A stretch of 64,000 nucleotides of DNA from Palleronia aestuarii (GCF_003253995.1 NZ_QKZL01000001.1:1-64000), one strand, 5' to 3'; counted from the stretch's first letter, positions 1-10,243 are shown. Notes: generated by a model from the sequence alone, not told the origin. Program-made: numbers and translations.

Positions 1-254
1 CCCATGAGCTTCAACAGGCTCGCCACGAAGCCCGTTGTCTGGCGAAGCGGCAGGCCGAACAGCACCTTGATGGTCAGGCACGCTTGGATCGCCGCGTCCG
101 AGAAGGTTTGCTGCCGCCCCTGCTTGCCCGAAGGCGCCGCGTGCCAAGCCATGCCCGGGTCGAACCAGACCGTCAGAGACCCGCGCTCACGCAGCGACGC
201 GTTGTAACTCGACCCGTTCAGGGTGCGGCAACGGGTGGGCGCAGGCTTGGACAT
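1..254 (-). CDS. IS5-family transposase, N-terminal part (runs off the window)
   Basis: The first 84-85 residues of a transposase read leftwards from ATG at 252-254. The visible segment carries the N-terminal landmarks of IS903-type transposases: LTVWFDP near residue 28, then FSDAAIQACLTIKVLFGLP and RQTTGF toward the end. This region precedes the DDE catalytic core, which is not in the window, so integrity cannot be judged. No internal stop or frameshift is seen. The start lies about 45 bp inside the presumed IS end, as usual for this group. Confidence 0.85.
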   Translation of the reverse strand, partial: MSKPAPTRCRTLNGSSYNASLRERGSLTVWFDPGMAWHAAPSGKQGRQQTFSDAAIQACLTIKVLFGLPLRQTTGFVASLLKLM

Positions 255-317
255 GCCGGACAGCTATGTCGCTGGACTCACGATGTGAATCCCACGCAGG
301 CTTTCTGCAACAAGGCC
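1..317 (-). mobile_element. IS5-family (IS903-group) insertion sequence, one end only
   Basis: The 5' half of an insertion sequence enters from the window edge. Its transposase starts at 254, and the outer end reads GGCCTTGTTGCAGAAAGCC on the minus strand (299-317). This resembles the GGCTTTGTTG end of IS903-group elements. The 9 bp that would be the target duplication starts at 318, but the second copy is outside the window. The element is nested in the Tni-type transposon, so it arrived later. Confidence 0.7.
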
Positions 318-775
318 TCACCGCAGCGAACGACAGCTCCCCGCCCAAGATGACTTCCGCTGCAATAGCACCGGCCGAACTTTCTTAAGCGCAGCGAAAG
401 CCTGCTTCGTCACGCGTAGCGTGAGTTCAAAGCCGTTACCGTCTCGCGAATGTGGTGAACGACCAGATCGGCGGGCTACGCTGCAGCATTCAGTAAAGAG
501 GTGTACGACGGCTCTTGGCAATTCTCGGTCGCTCCAGGGCGACCGGATGGCTGGGTAAGCTCAGGTGCCGACATCTGGCGGATGGGACCTGGCGGCACCC
601 GAGAGGCAGACACGACTTTCTCAGGAGCAATCCGATCTTGAACGAGGCCACAGGTCCGTTCTGGGCCTTCGGGCAAGATGAGCCCATGTAGATGCAGTCC
701 AAAGCTTCTGGCTCTCCATCGACGCATCGGATGGGATATGTCGACATCCGATCCTGACGAAGTGTCCTGCCGCCT
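318..775. other. Gene-free stretch between the IS end and tniQ
   Basis: No convincing gene is visible in these 458 bp. Open frames here are short and match nothing I recognise. In related transposons the 3' end of tniB would be expected directly upstream of tniQ, but I could not find TniB-like sequence in any frame. The stretch may be debris left by the IS insertion or by deletion. Confidence 0.4.
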
Positions 776-2629
776 ATGCCCCAGCCCTTCCGGCCCTTGC
801 CCGTCTCCGCTCTCGGCATCTGCCCCGTGCCCCGGGAGACGATGCTGTAGCTGCTGTCCCGGGCGGCTGCTCTGCGGGGTCTGACGGTGTGGGACATGAC
901 GGCGGAGCTGGGCATCGGGCAGAACGCGCTTCTCGACCATGCCGGGGAGGCGGTCGCCCAGCTCCACGACATCCTGGGCCTGCCGGAGGACCGGTGGTCG
1001 GACCTGTTGTCCTGGACGCCCGTTCCGGCAGAGGGCGTACGGATGCGATTTCGCGGGGAGACGGTCGTCTCCCGGTCGGTCGCCAACCCGACGGTGCGGG
1101 GGTGTCCCCGGTGCCTGTCCGAGGACATGGAGCAGGCCGTCGCTCACCCCGCCGATGCCATGGCGATGCGCGGCCACTGGCTGCTGCGGGACGTCCATCT
1201 CTGCGTCCGCCATGGTCATCCGCTCGTCGCGCTCTGGACCCGGGGCAGGACATCCGAGCGCTTCGACTATGTGGCCCGGCTTGGCGAGATCGTGGCGGAC
1301 CTGCGCGCGGGTGGTCTCGACACTTCCCCGGAGCCGGTGACCACCTATGACATATGGCTCGACGCGCGCCTGGAATTCGGTCGGGACGACACTTGGCTCG
1401 GATCCCTGCCGGTCGACGTCGCAGCGAAGGCCTGCCGGCGATTGGGGGAGGCGCTTGCCACCTGGGGCGAGACAGGCTCCCAGGGAGAGGCGACGCCCCC
1501 GCGCGCCCTGGGCCACGCGGTCCTGAGCGAGGGCCCGTCGGCCTTCCAGAAGGCTCTGCACGACCTCGCCTCCGCCGCCTCCGGCCCCAACGATGCATGG
1601 CGCAAGGCGTACGGAAGTCTGTACGTCTGGCTGGAGGAAGTTGGAGGGGACGATCCGCGGTGCGATGGGCTACGCGACCTCATGCGAGAGGTCATCCTCG
1701 ACGCGTGGCCCGTGGCGGCAGGCGACGCGATCCTCGGGGTGGCCACGCCACGGCGGCGGCTGCACTCCGTGTCGAGCGCCGCGAAGGCGGGCGGGGTCTC
1801 GGAAGCCGTGATGCGCGTGTTGCTCGTGCGTCATGGGCTTGCCGGGGCGGACGATCCGCGCCCCGACGCGCGGCTGGTGATCGAGGCCGACCGGGCCGCC
1901 CCGATCCTCGCGCAGGCCTCCCGCATGATTGGTGAGCGGGAGTTGCGGTTGCGCATGGGTCTTCCGTCGAAAGCGCGCTTCGAAGCGCTCGTCCGGGGTG
2001 GCCTGCTCGCCCCCGTGCTGCCGCTGGAGGTCTCGAAGCACAACTGGGATCCCCGGGACGCGGACCGGATGATGGCGGCGCTCTTCGCCCAGGCCCAAGA
2101 GGTCGACGATGCGGCCCCCGGGTGGGTCCATCCGAACGATGGCGCCCGACGCCTGCGCCTGGGCATCGAGGTCGTGATCCGGGCCATGATCGCCGGAACG
2201 CTCCGGGTGGGTGCTGCGCCGGGAGAGCGGACTTACGCGGCCCTGCGCGTACGCGCGGACGAGCTGAACGACCTTGGCCCAGCCGCACCGGACGTCCCGA
2301 CGGTCTCCGAGTATGCGACCGTCGTCGGCCTGCACCGCGAGGGCGGTCTCGCCGCCTTGATCGCCGACGGGCACGTCCCGGCCACCACGATGTTCAACCC
2401 CCGCACCCGGCGCGAGGGACGCTACATGACTGACGCCGACGGTGCTGCGTTCCAGGCACGGTTCACGACCGTCACGCTGCTGTCGCGAAAGCACGGCCTG
2501 TCCGCGCAGCAGATCCTGAGCCGCCTGCGCGAGAAGGGCGTGCGGCGCTTCCGGCCGGGGCCGGGATCGACCGCCGGCACCTACGGGCCCGTCTACCTCC
2601 TTGTCGAAACCGAGGGCGTGTTCGCGTAG
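776..2629 (+). pseudogene. tniQ: TniQ-family transposon targeting protein, interrupted by an in-frame amber stop
   Basis: TniQ/TnsD proteins link the transposition machinery to a chosen target site. From ATG 776 the frame reads 24 residues ending PVPRETML, then TAG at 848-850. It then continues in the same frame as LLSRAAALRGLTVWDM and so on to 2629. The proline-rich start followed by a SxLSR-like helix is the normal TniQ N terminus, so the stop lies inside the conserved domain. The frame that stays open starts at GTG 887 (580 aa) and lacks a clear ribosome site. A zinc-ribbon pattern follows: CPRC at reconstructed residues 110-113 and CVRH at 142-145. At about 617 codons it is longer than Tn5053 TniQ and closer in size to TnsD. 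Either the gene is dead, or the amber is suppressed, or it is a sequencing error. Confidence 0.75.
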
Positions 2630-3060
2630 AGCGCTACGGCCGAAGCGAGCGCGTCGATGGGGCCGGGATGGAAGGCTGTGGCAGGGGCCGGCTCCCGCGG
2701 CCGCTGCGAAATTTCGGTCATGGACCGAGCCTTCACTGCCGATGTAGGGGGCACCGTTCATCTCAGGACGCGGCGGTGAAATGCATCGGGGCTACGCTGA
2801 CCGACAGGTAGGACTGTCTGTGATGCGCGGACTGTCGACCGCGGAACACTTCCGAGGGGGGTGACATTCTGCGCCGGTGGTCATCGATGGGGCCGGGACG
2901 CACCGGCCGTCGAAGTGGCGAGACGGAATGATCTGCCAACGCGAAGTCGCGGCATCCGCACCAGGATTTGTGCCTCGTTCGGTGCGGCTCCTGCCCAAGG
3001 CATTGAATTGGAATATCTTATTCGGGCGTACATCCGCCCGTAAGCTTCCCGCGACGGATC
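2630..3060. other. Gene-free stretch between tniQ and the transposon end
   Basis: About 430 bp without a credible gene. The one longer minus-strand frame runs across the tRNA 3' region and is spurious. A 6-bp inverted repeat (CGGGCG 3023-3028, CGCCCG 3035-3040) could form a small hairpin. The stretch probably represents non-coding terminal DNA of the transposon. Confidence 0.4.
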
Positions 3061-3115
3061 TTGCGCAGACTTCCGGTGCGTTTTGCGCAGACTTCTGCTG
3101 ATTCTGACACTGACA
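3061..3115 (-). repeat. Transposon terminal repeat region with two 13-bp direct repeats
   Basis: On the plus strand TTGCGCAGACTTC occurs at 3061-3073 and again at 3083-3095, one repeat every 22 bp. The sequence then runs to TGACA at 3111-3115. Viewed from the outside (minus strand) this is TGTCAGTGTCAGAA, then two copies of GAAGTCTGCGCAA. A terminal TGT plus repeated internal sites is the layout of Tn402/Tn5053 and Tn7 ends, where the repeats bind the TniA/TnsB transposase. The assignment is from pattern only. Confidence 0.65.
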
Positions 3116-3127
3116 TTGGTTTAGAAA

Positions 3128-3204
3128 TGGCGATCCCGGCAGGATTTGAACCTGCAACCTGCCCCTTAGGAGGGGGCTGCTCTATCCAGTTGAGCCACGG
3201 GATC
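3128..3204 (-). tRNA. tRNA-Arg, anticodon CCT
   Basis: A complete cloverleaf can be drawn on the minus strand. The acceptor stem GATCCCG pairs with CGGGATC, the D stem is GCTC/GAGC, the anticodon stem is GCCCC/GGGGC around loop CTCCTAA (anticodon CCT), and the T arm is GCAGG-TTCAAAT-CCTGC. It has discriminator G and an encoded CCA. It reads AGG codons. Its 3' end points at the transposon, whose last base is 12 bp away, so the tRNA gene looks like the attachment landmark of that element. Confidence 0.96.
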
Positions 3205-3260
3205 CCAGCAGTCGGTCTAGCCCGTCGGCCTCGAGCCGTCCAGTCCGGAACCGGTCCGGC

Positions 3261-3950
3261 TCAGCCGTCGATCTCGGCGAGGATGGCCTGCGCGGCCCTC
3301 GCCGGGTCCGCGGCCGACAGGATCGGGCGTCCGACGACGATGTGGTCTGCGCCCGCGGCGATCGCGTCCTTCGGGGTCGCGATGCGTTTCTGGTCCGCGG
3401 CGCCGCTGCCCGATGGGCGGATGCCGGGGGTCACGATCAGGCGGCCCTTCGATTCCGGCAGCGCGCGGATCGCCGCGGCCTCCTGCGCGGAGGCGATCAC
3501 GCCCGACGCGCCGGCGTCGAGCGCCGCACGAGCGCGGGCCAGAACGACCTCTTCCATCGACCCCTCCCGCATCAGGGCGGCATCGAGATCGGCCCGGTCG
3601 AGGGAGGTCAGGATCGTGACGGCAAGGATCTTTGTCTTCGTGCCCGACGCGCCCTCCATCGCCGCGCGGACCACGTTCGGATCCCCGTGGACCGTCAGGA
3701 AGTCGATGTCGAAGCGCACGAGCCCCCGCACCGCGGCCTCGATCGTGGCGCCGATGTCGAAGAGCTTCAGATCGAGGAATATCCGCTTGCCATGTTCCGC
3801 CTTCAGTTCCTGGGCGAGCGCGAGGCCACCTCCGGTCAGCATTCCGAGACCGATCTTGTAGAAGCCCACCGCATCGCCGAGCCCCTCCGCGACGGCGAGG
3901 CCCGAAACCGCATCGGGTACGTCGAGCGCCACGATCAACCTGTCGTCCAT
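3261..3950 (-). CDS. pyrF: Orotidine-5'-phosphate decarboxylase
   Basis: PyrF catalyses the last step of UMP synthesis, decarboxylating OMP in the cytosol. The 229-residue protein starts MDDRLIVALDV and shows the family signature: K32 in FYKIG, and the catalytic D60-x-K62-x2-D65 set in FLDLKLFDI. The phosphate-binding segment GIRPSG and a C-terminal VVGRPI complete the TIM barrel, and length is normal. The frame stays open upstream of ATG 3948-3950, but the homology begins there. It is downstream of nothing on the same strand, so it is probably transcribed alone. carB, pyrB and a pyrC homologue lie elsewhere in the window. Confidence 0.96.
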   Translation of the reverse strand: MDDRLIVALDVPDAVSGLAVAEGLGDAVGFYKIGLGMLTGGGLALAQELKAEHGKRIFLDLKLFDIGATIEAAVRGLVRFDIDFLTVHGDPNVVRAAMEGASGTKTKILAVTILTSLDRADLDAALMREGSMEEVVLARARAALDAGASGVIASAQEAAAIRALPESKGRLIVTPGIRPSGSGAADQKRIATPKDAIAAGADHIVVGRPILSAADPARAAQAILAEIDG

Positions 3951-4065
3951 TCGCCTGCCCCCTTTCGTTTGCCCCCCTCTGCGGCTTTTTTGCGTGCCGG
4001 GCAAGGGACCGGAACCGCCGGGGCCCGTTCCCGTTGGACGCGAAGAACTGGATTGGGAGAGACAA

Positions 4066-4818
4066 ATGGCTGATTCCTCGAAAGGCGGAGGCAATTTCCT
4101 GCTGCCATTGGCAGTCGTTGCGGTTGTCGTGGTCGGGGCGCTGGTCTTCACCTTCGCTCTGAGCGGGGACGAGCCGCCGGACGAGGCGACGATCATCGCG
4201 GAGGACGCGCCGGTCGACGAGCAGCAGGCCGGAGAGGGCACGACGCCCGAAGGCGAGGCGGACGAAAACGTGGAAGGTATCTCCGACCAGCTCGACGATG
4301 TCGATCCCGCGGCTCCGTCCGAGGATTCCATTCCTGCCGCGGAACTTGACACGGAAGGCGGCCAGGATGCCGGGGTGGAAGGGGAAACGGACGCCGACGA
4401 GCAGACGGCTGGAACCGCGGACGAGCCCGTCGTGACCGACGTGCCAGAGGATTCGTCCGGCTCCGAAACGGAATCGTCCTCAGGTGATACCGCGTCCGAG
4501 CCCGAAGCCATGGACGGCACGAGCGGGGATCAGCCGGAAGAGGGGAATAGCCAGACGGTGGTCGAGGATGCCGGGACCGGCGGCGCGGATGCCGAAGCTC
4601 CCGCCGATCAGGATACCCGCGATTCGTCCGCAGAGACGGGCGGTGACGACGTCGAGGATGCCCAGACCGAGGGGTTCCCCTCGGGGCGTGACGCCCAGAC
4701 CGAACTCAATCCCGATTCCGGCCAGGAAGTGGTGCGGGACGATGACGAGGGCGGTACGGCCTTCGTGCCCACGCCGTCCGGCCCGGAAGAGCGTACCGGC
4801 GACGACCCCGCGAACTGA
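4066..4818 (+). CDS. Highly acidic single-pass membrane protein, function unknown
   Basis: A 250-residue protein with a short polar N terminus, one hydrophobic segment at about residues 11-32 and a long tail dominated by Asp, Glu, Ser, Gly, Ala and Thr with almost no Lys. The tail is likely disordered and should face the periplasm. I see no catalytic domain. The start is ATG 4066, preceded by GGGAGAG; an upstream in-frame ATG at 3994 would put a charged stretch before the membrane segment and is less likely. It sits between pyrF (opposite strand) and clpB, and a hairpin at 4829-4866 should end its transcript. Confidence 0.7.
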   Translation: MADSSKGGGNFLLPLAVVAVVVVGALVFTFALSGDEPPDEATIIAEDAPVDEQQAGEGTTPEGEADENVEGISDQLDDVDPAAPSEDSIPAAELDTEGGQDAGVEGETDADEQTAGTADEPVVTDVPEDSSGSETESSSGDTASEPEAMDGTSGDQPEEGNSQTVVEDAGTGGADAEAPADQDTRDSSAETGGDDVEDAQTEGFPSGRDAQTELNPDSGQEVVRDDDEGGTAFVPTPSGPEERTGDDPAN

Positions 4819-4828
4819 GCCTCTCCCC

Positions 4829-4866
4829 GACGTCCCGGGCCGCAAATCGCGCGCGCCCGGGGCGTC
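4829..4866 (+). terminator. GC-rich hairpin after the acidic membrane protein gene
   Basis: GACGTCCCGGGC (4829-4840) pairs with GCCCGGGGCGTC (4855-4866) with a single G-T pair and a 14-nt loop. It lies 10 bp past the stop codon. No U run follows, so it may be a weak terminator or an mRNA-stabilising or REP-like palindrome. Confidence 0.5.
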
Positions 4867-4871
4867 ACGCG

Positions 4872-4900
4872 CTTGATCGCGCTGTAGGCGATCCCCATTT
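4872..4900 (+). promoter_or_regulatory. Sigma-32 (RpoH) heat-shock promoter of clpB
   Basis: The -35 element CTTGAT (4872-4877) and -10 element CCCCATTT (4893-4900) are separated by 15 bp. The -10 fits the known sigma-32 consensus CCCCATnT exactly, and the -35 core CTTGA is kept. It is about 75 bp before the clpB start, which is a classic RpoH target. Confidence 0.85.
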
Positions 4901-4976
4901 CCCATGACGAAGGCCCATTGGGACGTGCCGCGAGCGGGCGTCCCGCACAGGGTGCTTGGAAATGGAGATTGATGAC

Positions 4977-7592
<2,616 letters not shown>

Positions 7593-7606
7593 TCCGACAA
7601 AAAGGA

Positions 7607-7638
7607 AGGCCCCGCGTATTGCGGGGCCTTCTTGCGTT
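7607..7638. terminator. Bidirectional intrinsic terminator between clpB and the CHRD gene
   Basis: AAGGCCCCGC (7607-7616) and GCGGGGCCTT (7622-7631) form a perfect 10-bp stem with a 5-nt loop. On the plus strand a T-rich CTTGCGTTT follows. On the minus strand the stem is followed by CCTTTTTG, so it should stop both convergent transcripts. Confidence 0.85.
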
Positions 7639-7652
7639 TCGGGGATCGTCCG

Positions 7653-8402
7653 TCAGGCAGACCGGCGACGCAGAGCCGAGAAGCCTCCCAGACCGCCCAG
7701 CCCGGCGAGGAGCAGGAGCGCGCTTGCCGGAAGCGGGACCGGTGCGGGCATCATGTCCGCCGTCGTCGTCTCGAACTTCGCCGTCGCGATCGGAAGGACG
7801 GCGTTGTAGTTCGGATCGGCCGCGGTGAAGCCGTCGATATCGCCATTCGGCAATCCGAGGGAAGGTACCGCGACGGGCGCGAACTCGGTCGTTAGGCCGT
7901 GCAGCACAGTCTCGCGGTTGAAGAGCTTGTAGACGTCGTCGTCGAGAGGCCCGCCATCTGCGATGTCGAATTCCCGGTCATAGACGACCTTGCCGTTCGC
8001 ATTCGCCGAGAGGCCCTCGAAGGTCAGCAGGATCGGGCCGTAGAACGGAACGCCTTCGGTCAATTCGGTGAACCCGTCGCCGTCGTTGCCTTCCTGCGAT
8101 GCATCGTTCGGATCGAACACGTCCGCCGTCGGGGCGATCGACGGTTTGTTGGGGGCGGTGAACCCGTGGATATGAGCGGGATGCGCACCGGGTTCGAGGC
8201 CGTTCGCCCTTACCTGGACGAGGATAGACTTGGCGGGATCGTCCGACGTCGCACCGTCGAAGGTGAGATAGACGCTGCCGCTCACGCCGCTGTTGTTGAG
8301 CGCGAAGAGATCCGCCTTGTAATAGTCAAGATGTGCCGCGGAGGCTGCCGTGCCGCAGAGCAGGCAGGCGAGGCCCGTGAGGGCGAACTTGTACGATGGC
8401 AT
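7653..8402 (-). CDS. Exported CHRD-like protein with VPLPA-type C-terminal sorting signal
   Basis: The roughly 249-residue protein has a signal peptide (about residues 1-22, ending AASA), a beta-rich central part resembling CHRD domains, and a C terminus of VPLPASA, a hydrophobic helix and RRR. That tail is the VPLPA-CTERM/PEP-CTERM type of sorting signal, which in known systems is processed by an exosortase at the cell surface. CHRD domains occur in surface proteins of unknown biochemical role. Two ATGs stand in tandem at 8405 and 8402; GGAG is better spaced for the second. It is convergent with clpB and shares its terminator. Confidence 0.7.
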   Translation of the reverse strand: MPSYKFALTGLACLLCGTAASAAHLDYYKADLFALNNSGVSGSVYLTFDGATSDDPAKSILVQVRANGLEPGAHPAHIHGFTAPNKPSIAPTADVFDPNDASQEGNDGDGFTELTEGVPFYGPILLTFEGLSANANGKVVYDREFDIADGGPLDDDVYKLFNRETVLHGLTTEFAPVAVPSLGLPNGDIDGFTAADPNYNAVLPIATAKFETTTADMMPAPVPLPASALLLLAGLGGLGGFSALRRRSA

Positions 8403-8453
8403 CATTTACTCCCATTGCTTGGTCCAGGCCTGTTCAAGGCGTTGGTCATGCAG

Positions 8454-9239
8454 TCACGGGAGAAGGGGTAACGAAGTTTCCTCGGGGGCAGAATTTGTTA
8501 ACAATCGTTTCCCCCGGTACGGCGTCTGACGGAGAATTCGTTCCGCCGAGGTAATCGGCGCCTGCGCGTCCGGACCTGCGATTTCGAGGATGAGCTTGCG
8601 CCGGACCGACTCGGCGAAGCTGTCGCTGCGATCGGCGGTCACGACGAAGGCGCCGGGGCCGCCGATGATGCGCGCCTCGTAGGCGGCCTCGAGCCCGCCT
8701 TGCGCCCGTCCGGGATCGTCCGGGCGCAGGATCGGCAGGGCATTGATGGTGACGCCTGCGGCGACGACCTGATCGCGCGCATCCTCGATCGCGGGACCGC
8801 TGTAATTGCCTATGCTGTCGCCCGAGAAGTCAATGACGCGGCGGAACCCCTCGATGTCGTTCTCCTCGATCAGCCGCAGCCCCTCGAGGAGCGCGGCGCC
8901 GATCGCGTTGCGACCGTAGGCTTGCCGCGGCGGCTCGAGAAGCGATGCCGCGAAGGCATCCGCATCCGCCTCGGACGCGATCATCGTCCAGTCGCTGACA
9001 ACCGCCTGGTTCGCGGCCCATTCGACATAGGTGACGGCGATGGAGCCGTAGGGGCTCGAGGCGATGGAGGAGAGGACTTCGGGATCGGTGATCGCGTCGG
9101 CATAGCCCTGACGCTGGAATGCTATCTCGGCCGCGTCGATCGACCCCGAGGCGTCGGCGAGCAGGACCAGTTCGAGCGACGTGTCCTCGGCGGCGGCAGG
9201 CAGGGCGAGGCACGCGAGGACGAAGCTGATGGGGCGCAT
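8454..9239 (-). CDS. DUF1194 protein, exported von Willebrand factor A-like domain
   Basis: A 261-residue protein with a short signal peptide ending PAAAE. Its domain starts with VLLADASGSID, which is the DxSxS part of a metal-ion-dependent adhesion site. Further conserved stretches are VVIDFSGDSIGN-like and GVTINALPI. DUF1194 proteins are common in Rhodobacterales; their function is unknown, though vWA domains usually mediate protein binding. The start ATG 9237-9239 gives a proper signal sequence, whereas the longer open frame upstream does not. It is transcribed away from the M48 protease gene, with 90 bp between them for divergent promoters. Confidence 0.85.
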   Translation of the reverse strand: MRPISFVLACLALPAAAEDTSLELVLLADASGSIDAAEIAFQRQGYADAITDPEVLSSIASSPYGSIAVTYVEWAANQAVVSDWTMIASEADADAFAASLLEPPRQAYGRNAIGAALLEGLRLIEENDIEGFRRVIDFSGDSIGNYSGPAIEDARDQVVAAGVTINALPILRPDDPGRAQGGLEAAYEARIIGGPGAFVVTADRSDSFAESVRRKLILEIAGPDAQAPITSAERILRQTPYRGKRLLTNSAPEETSLPLLP

Positions 9240-9329
9240 GGACGGAGCCCTCCTTTGGCATGGACCTAAGTCGCTGGCGGTGCGAGGAAAGGGCGGAGTT
9301 CCATCGCCCCGCATCGGAGGATTTCGCCC

Positions 9330-10076
9330 ATGTGCCGCACGTGTCTCGACCGACGCAGCTTCCTCCGGCTGGGTGCCCTCGGCGCGCCGGCGCTCGTCGC
9401 GGGATGCGACGGCCCCCCCGACCTCGTCTCCGATGCGGAGGTGGAGCGGATGGGGCTCGAGGCCTGGGAGCAGATACGGGGAAAGAGCGCGGTGAGCCGG
9501 AACGGGGATTACCAGCAGGCGCTCGACGCGGTGTCGCGGACGCTTCTCGCGTCGGCGGGGGAGGCGCCGGAGGATTGGGAGATCCTCGTCTTCGCCGATC
9601 CCCAGATCAACGCCTTCGCTTTGCCGGGGCGCAAGATCGGCGTCTACGAGGGGATGTTCGAGGTGACGGCGAACCCCGACCAGCTTGCCGCGATCGTGGG
9701 TCACGAGATCGGGCATCTGGGCGCCGAACATGCGCAGAAGCGGATGAGCGCGCAGCTTGCGAAGACTGCGGGATTGCAGATTTTATCGTGGATTCTCAAC
9801 GTCGGAGACGTCCAGTACGCGGCGGAGATCGCGGCGGCGCTGGGGGTGGGCGTGGAGGTCGGACTGATCCTGCCTTATGGGCGCGATCAGGAGCTCGAGG
9901 CCGATCGGCTCGGGCTCGTGGCGATGGACCAGGCCGGGTTCGACGCCCGCGAAGCGGTGCCGCTCTGGCAGAACATGCAGCGGGCGCAGTCGCGGCGGAC
10001 GCCGGAATTCCTCGCGACCCATCCGACGCCCGAAAGCCGCATCCGGGAGCTCGAGGACATCCTCGCCACCCTCTGA
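9330..10076 (+). CDS. M48-family zinc metalloprotease, predicted Tat-exported lipoprotein
   Basis: A 248-residue periplasmic protease. The N terminus has a twin-arginine motif (RRSFLRLG, residues 8-15) followed by a lipobox LVAGC, so it is probably exported folded and lipid-anchored. The catalytic zinc motif HEIGH lies near residue 130, and the downstream glutamate ligand is in QELEADRLG near residue 192. The family includes BepA/LoiP-type proteases that monitor outer-membrane protein assembly. Membership is clear, the specific substrate is not. A perfect 11-bp tandem repeat array begins 2 bp after its stop codon. Confidence 0.9.
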   Translation: MCRTCLDRRSFLRLGALGAPALVAGCDGPPDLVSDAEVERMGLEAWEQIRGKSAVSRNGDYQQALDAVSRTLLASAGEAPEDWEILVFADPQINAFALPGRKIGVYEGMFEVTANPDQLAAIVGHEIGHLGAEHAQKRMSAQLAKTAGLQILSWILNVGDVQYAAEIAAALGVGVEVGLILPYGRDQELEADRLGLVAMDQAGFDAREAVPLWQNMQRAQSRRTPEFLATHPTPESRIRELEDILATL

Positions 10077-10078
10077 GA

Positions 10079-10243
10079 CGTACACCGCGCGTACACCGGA
10101 CGTACATCCACCGTACAGCTCGCGTACACCGCCCGTGCAGCGCGCGTCGGGCGGCCGTGCATCAGTCGTGCAGCTTTCGTCCATACATCGTGCACAACGC
10201 GTACACAGGCCGTTTCCGAAACGTGAAGCGGGCGTGCGATCGT
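10079..10243 (+). repeat. Tandem array of 15 units of an 11-bp repeat, consensus CGTRCAnnnnn
   Basis: Fifteen consecutive 11-bp units each start with CGT, with no insertion or deletion. CGTACA opens units 1-5 and 12; CGTGCA opens units 6, 8, 9 and 11; the rest are degenerate (CGTCGG, CGTCCA, CGTTTC, CGTGAA, CGTGCG). The last five bases of each unit vary. The array fills the whole gap between the stop codon of the M48 protease gene and the stop codon of the convergent histidine kinase gene. A period of 11 bp is close to one DNA helical turn. A relative lies at 58136-58288. Confidence 0.95.

Larger units (their letters stand above)
1..3115. mobile_element. End portion of a Tni-type (Tn402/Tn5053/Tn7-like) transposon
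   Basis: One end of a DDE transposon of the TniA/TniB/TniQ class appears to occupy the left edge of the window. It contains a tniQ gene (776-2629) and finishes at 3115. Read on the minus strand the end begins TGTCAGTGTCAGAA, which resembles the TGTCA...TCAGAA core that I recall for Tn402/Tn5053 terminal inverted repeats. Two internal 13-bp repeats follow, as expected for transposase binding sites. The adjacent 5 bp (TTGGT, 3116-3120) would be one copy of the usual 5-bp target duplication. The other end, tniA and tniB lie outside the window. An IS903-group element is nested inside at 1-317. The boundary is inferred from sequence resemblance and cannot be closed without the other end. Confidence 0.6.

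Noticed and set aside
3023-3040. CGGGCG/CGCCCG hairpin as a terminator for tniQ
   Set aside because: It is only 6 bp, is nearly 400 bp from the tniQ stop and has no following T run.
2792-3157. A minus-strand open frame starting inside the tRNA-Arg gene
   Set aside because: The beginning (MQVQILPGSP) is the familiar spurious translation of a tRNA T-arm; the rest lies in transposon-end DNA and matches nothing.
9783-10184. Open frames through the first repeat array giving CTxGVRxVY-like peptide repeats
   Set aside because: An 11-bp unit read in triplets automatically gives an 11-residue repeat every 33 bp; frames are open in several phases and there is no ribosome site.
10079-10243. CRISPR array reading of the 11-bp repeats
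   Set aside because: Unit length is far too short, there are no 28-37-bp repeats or spacers and no cas genes.
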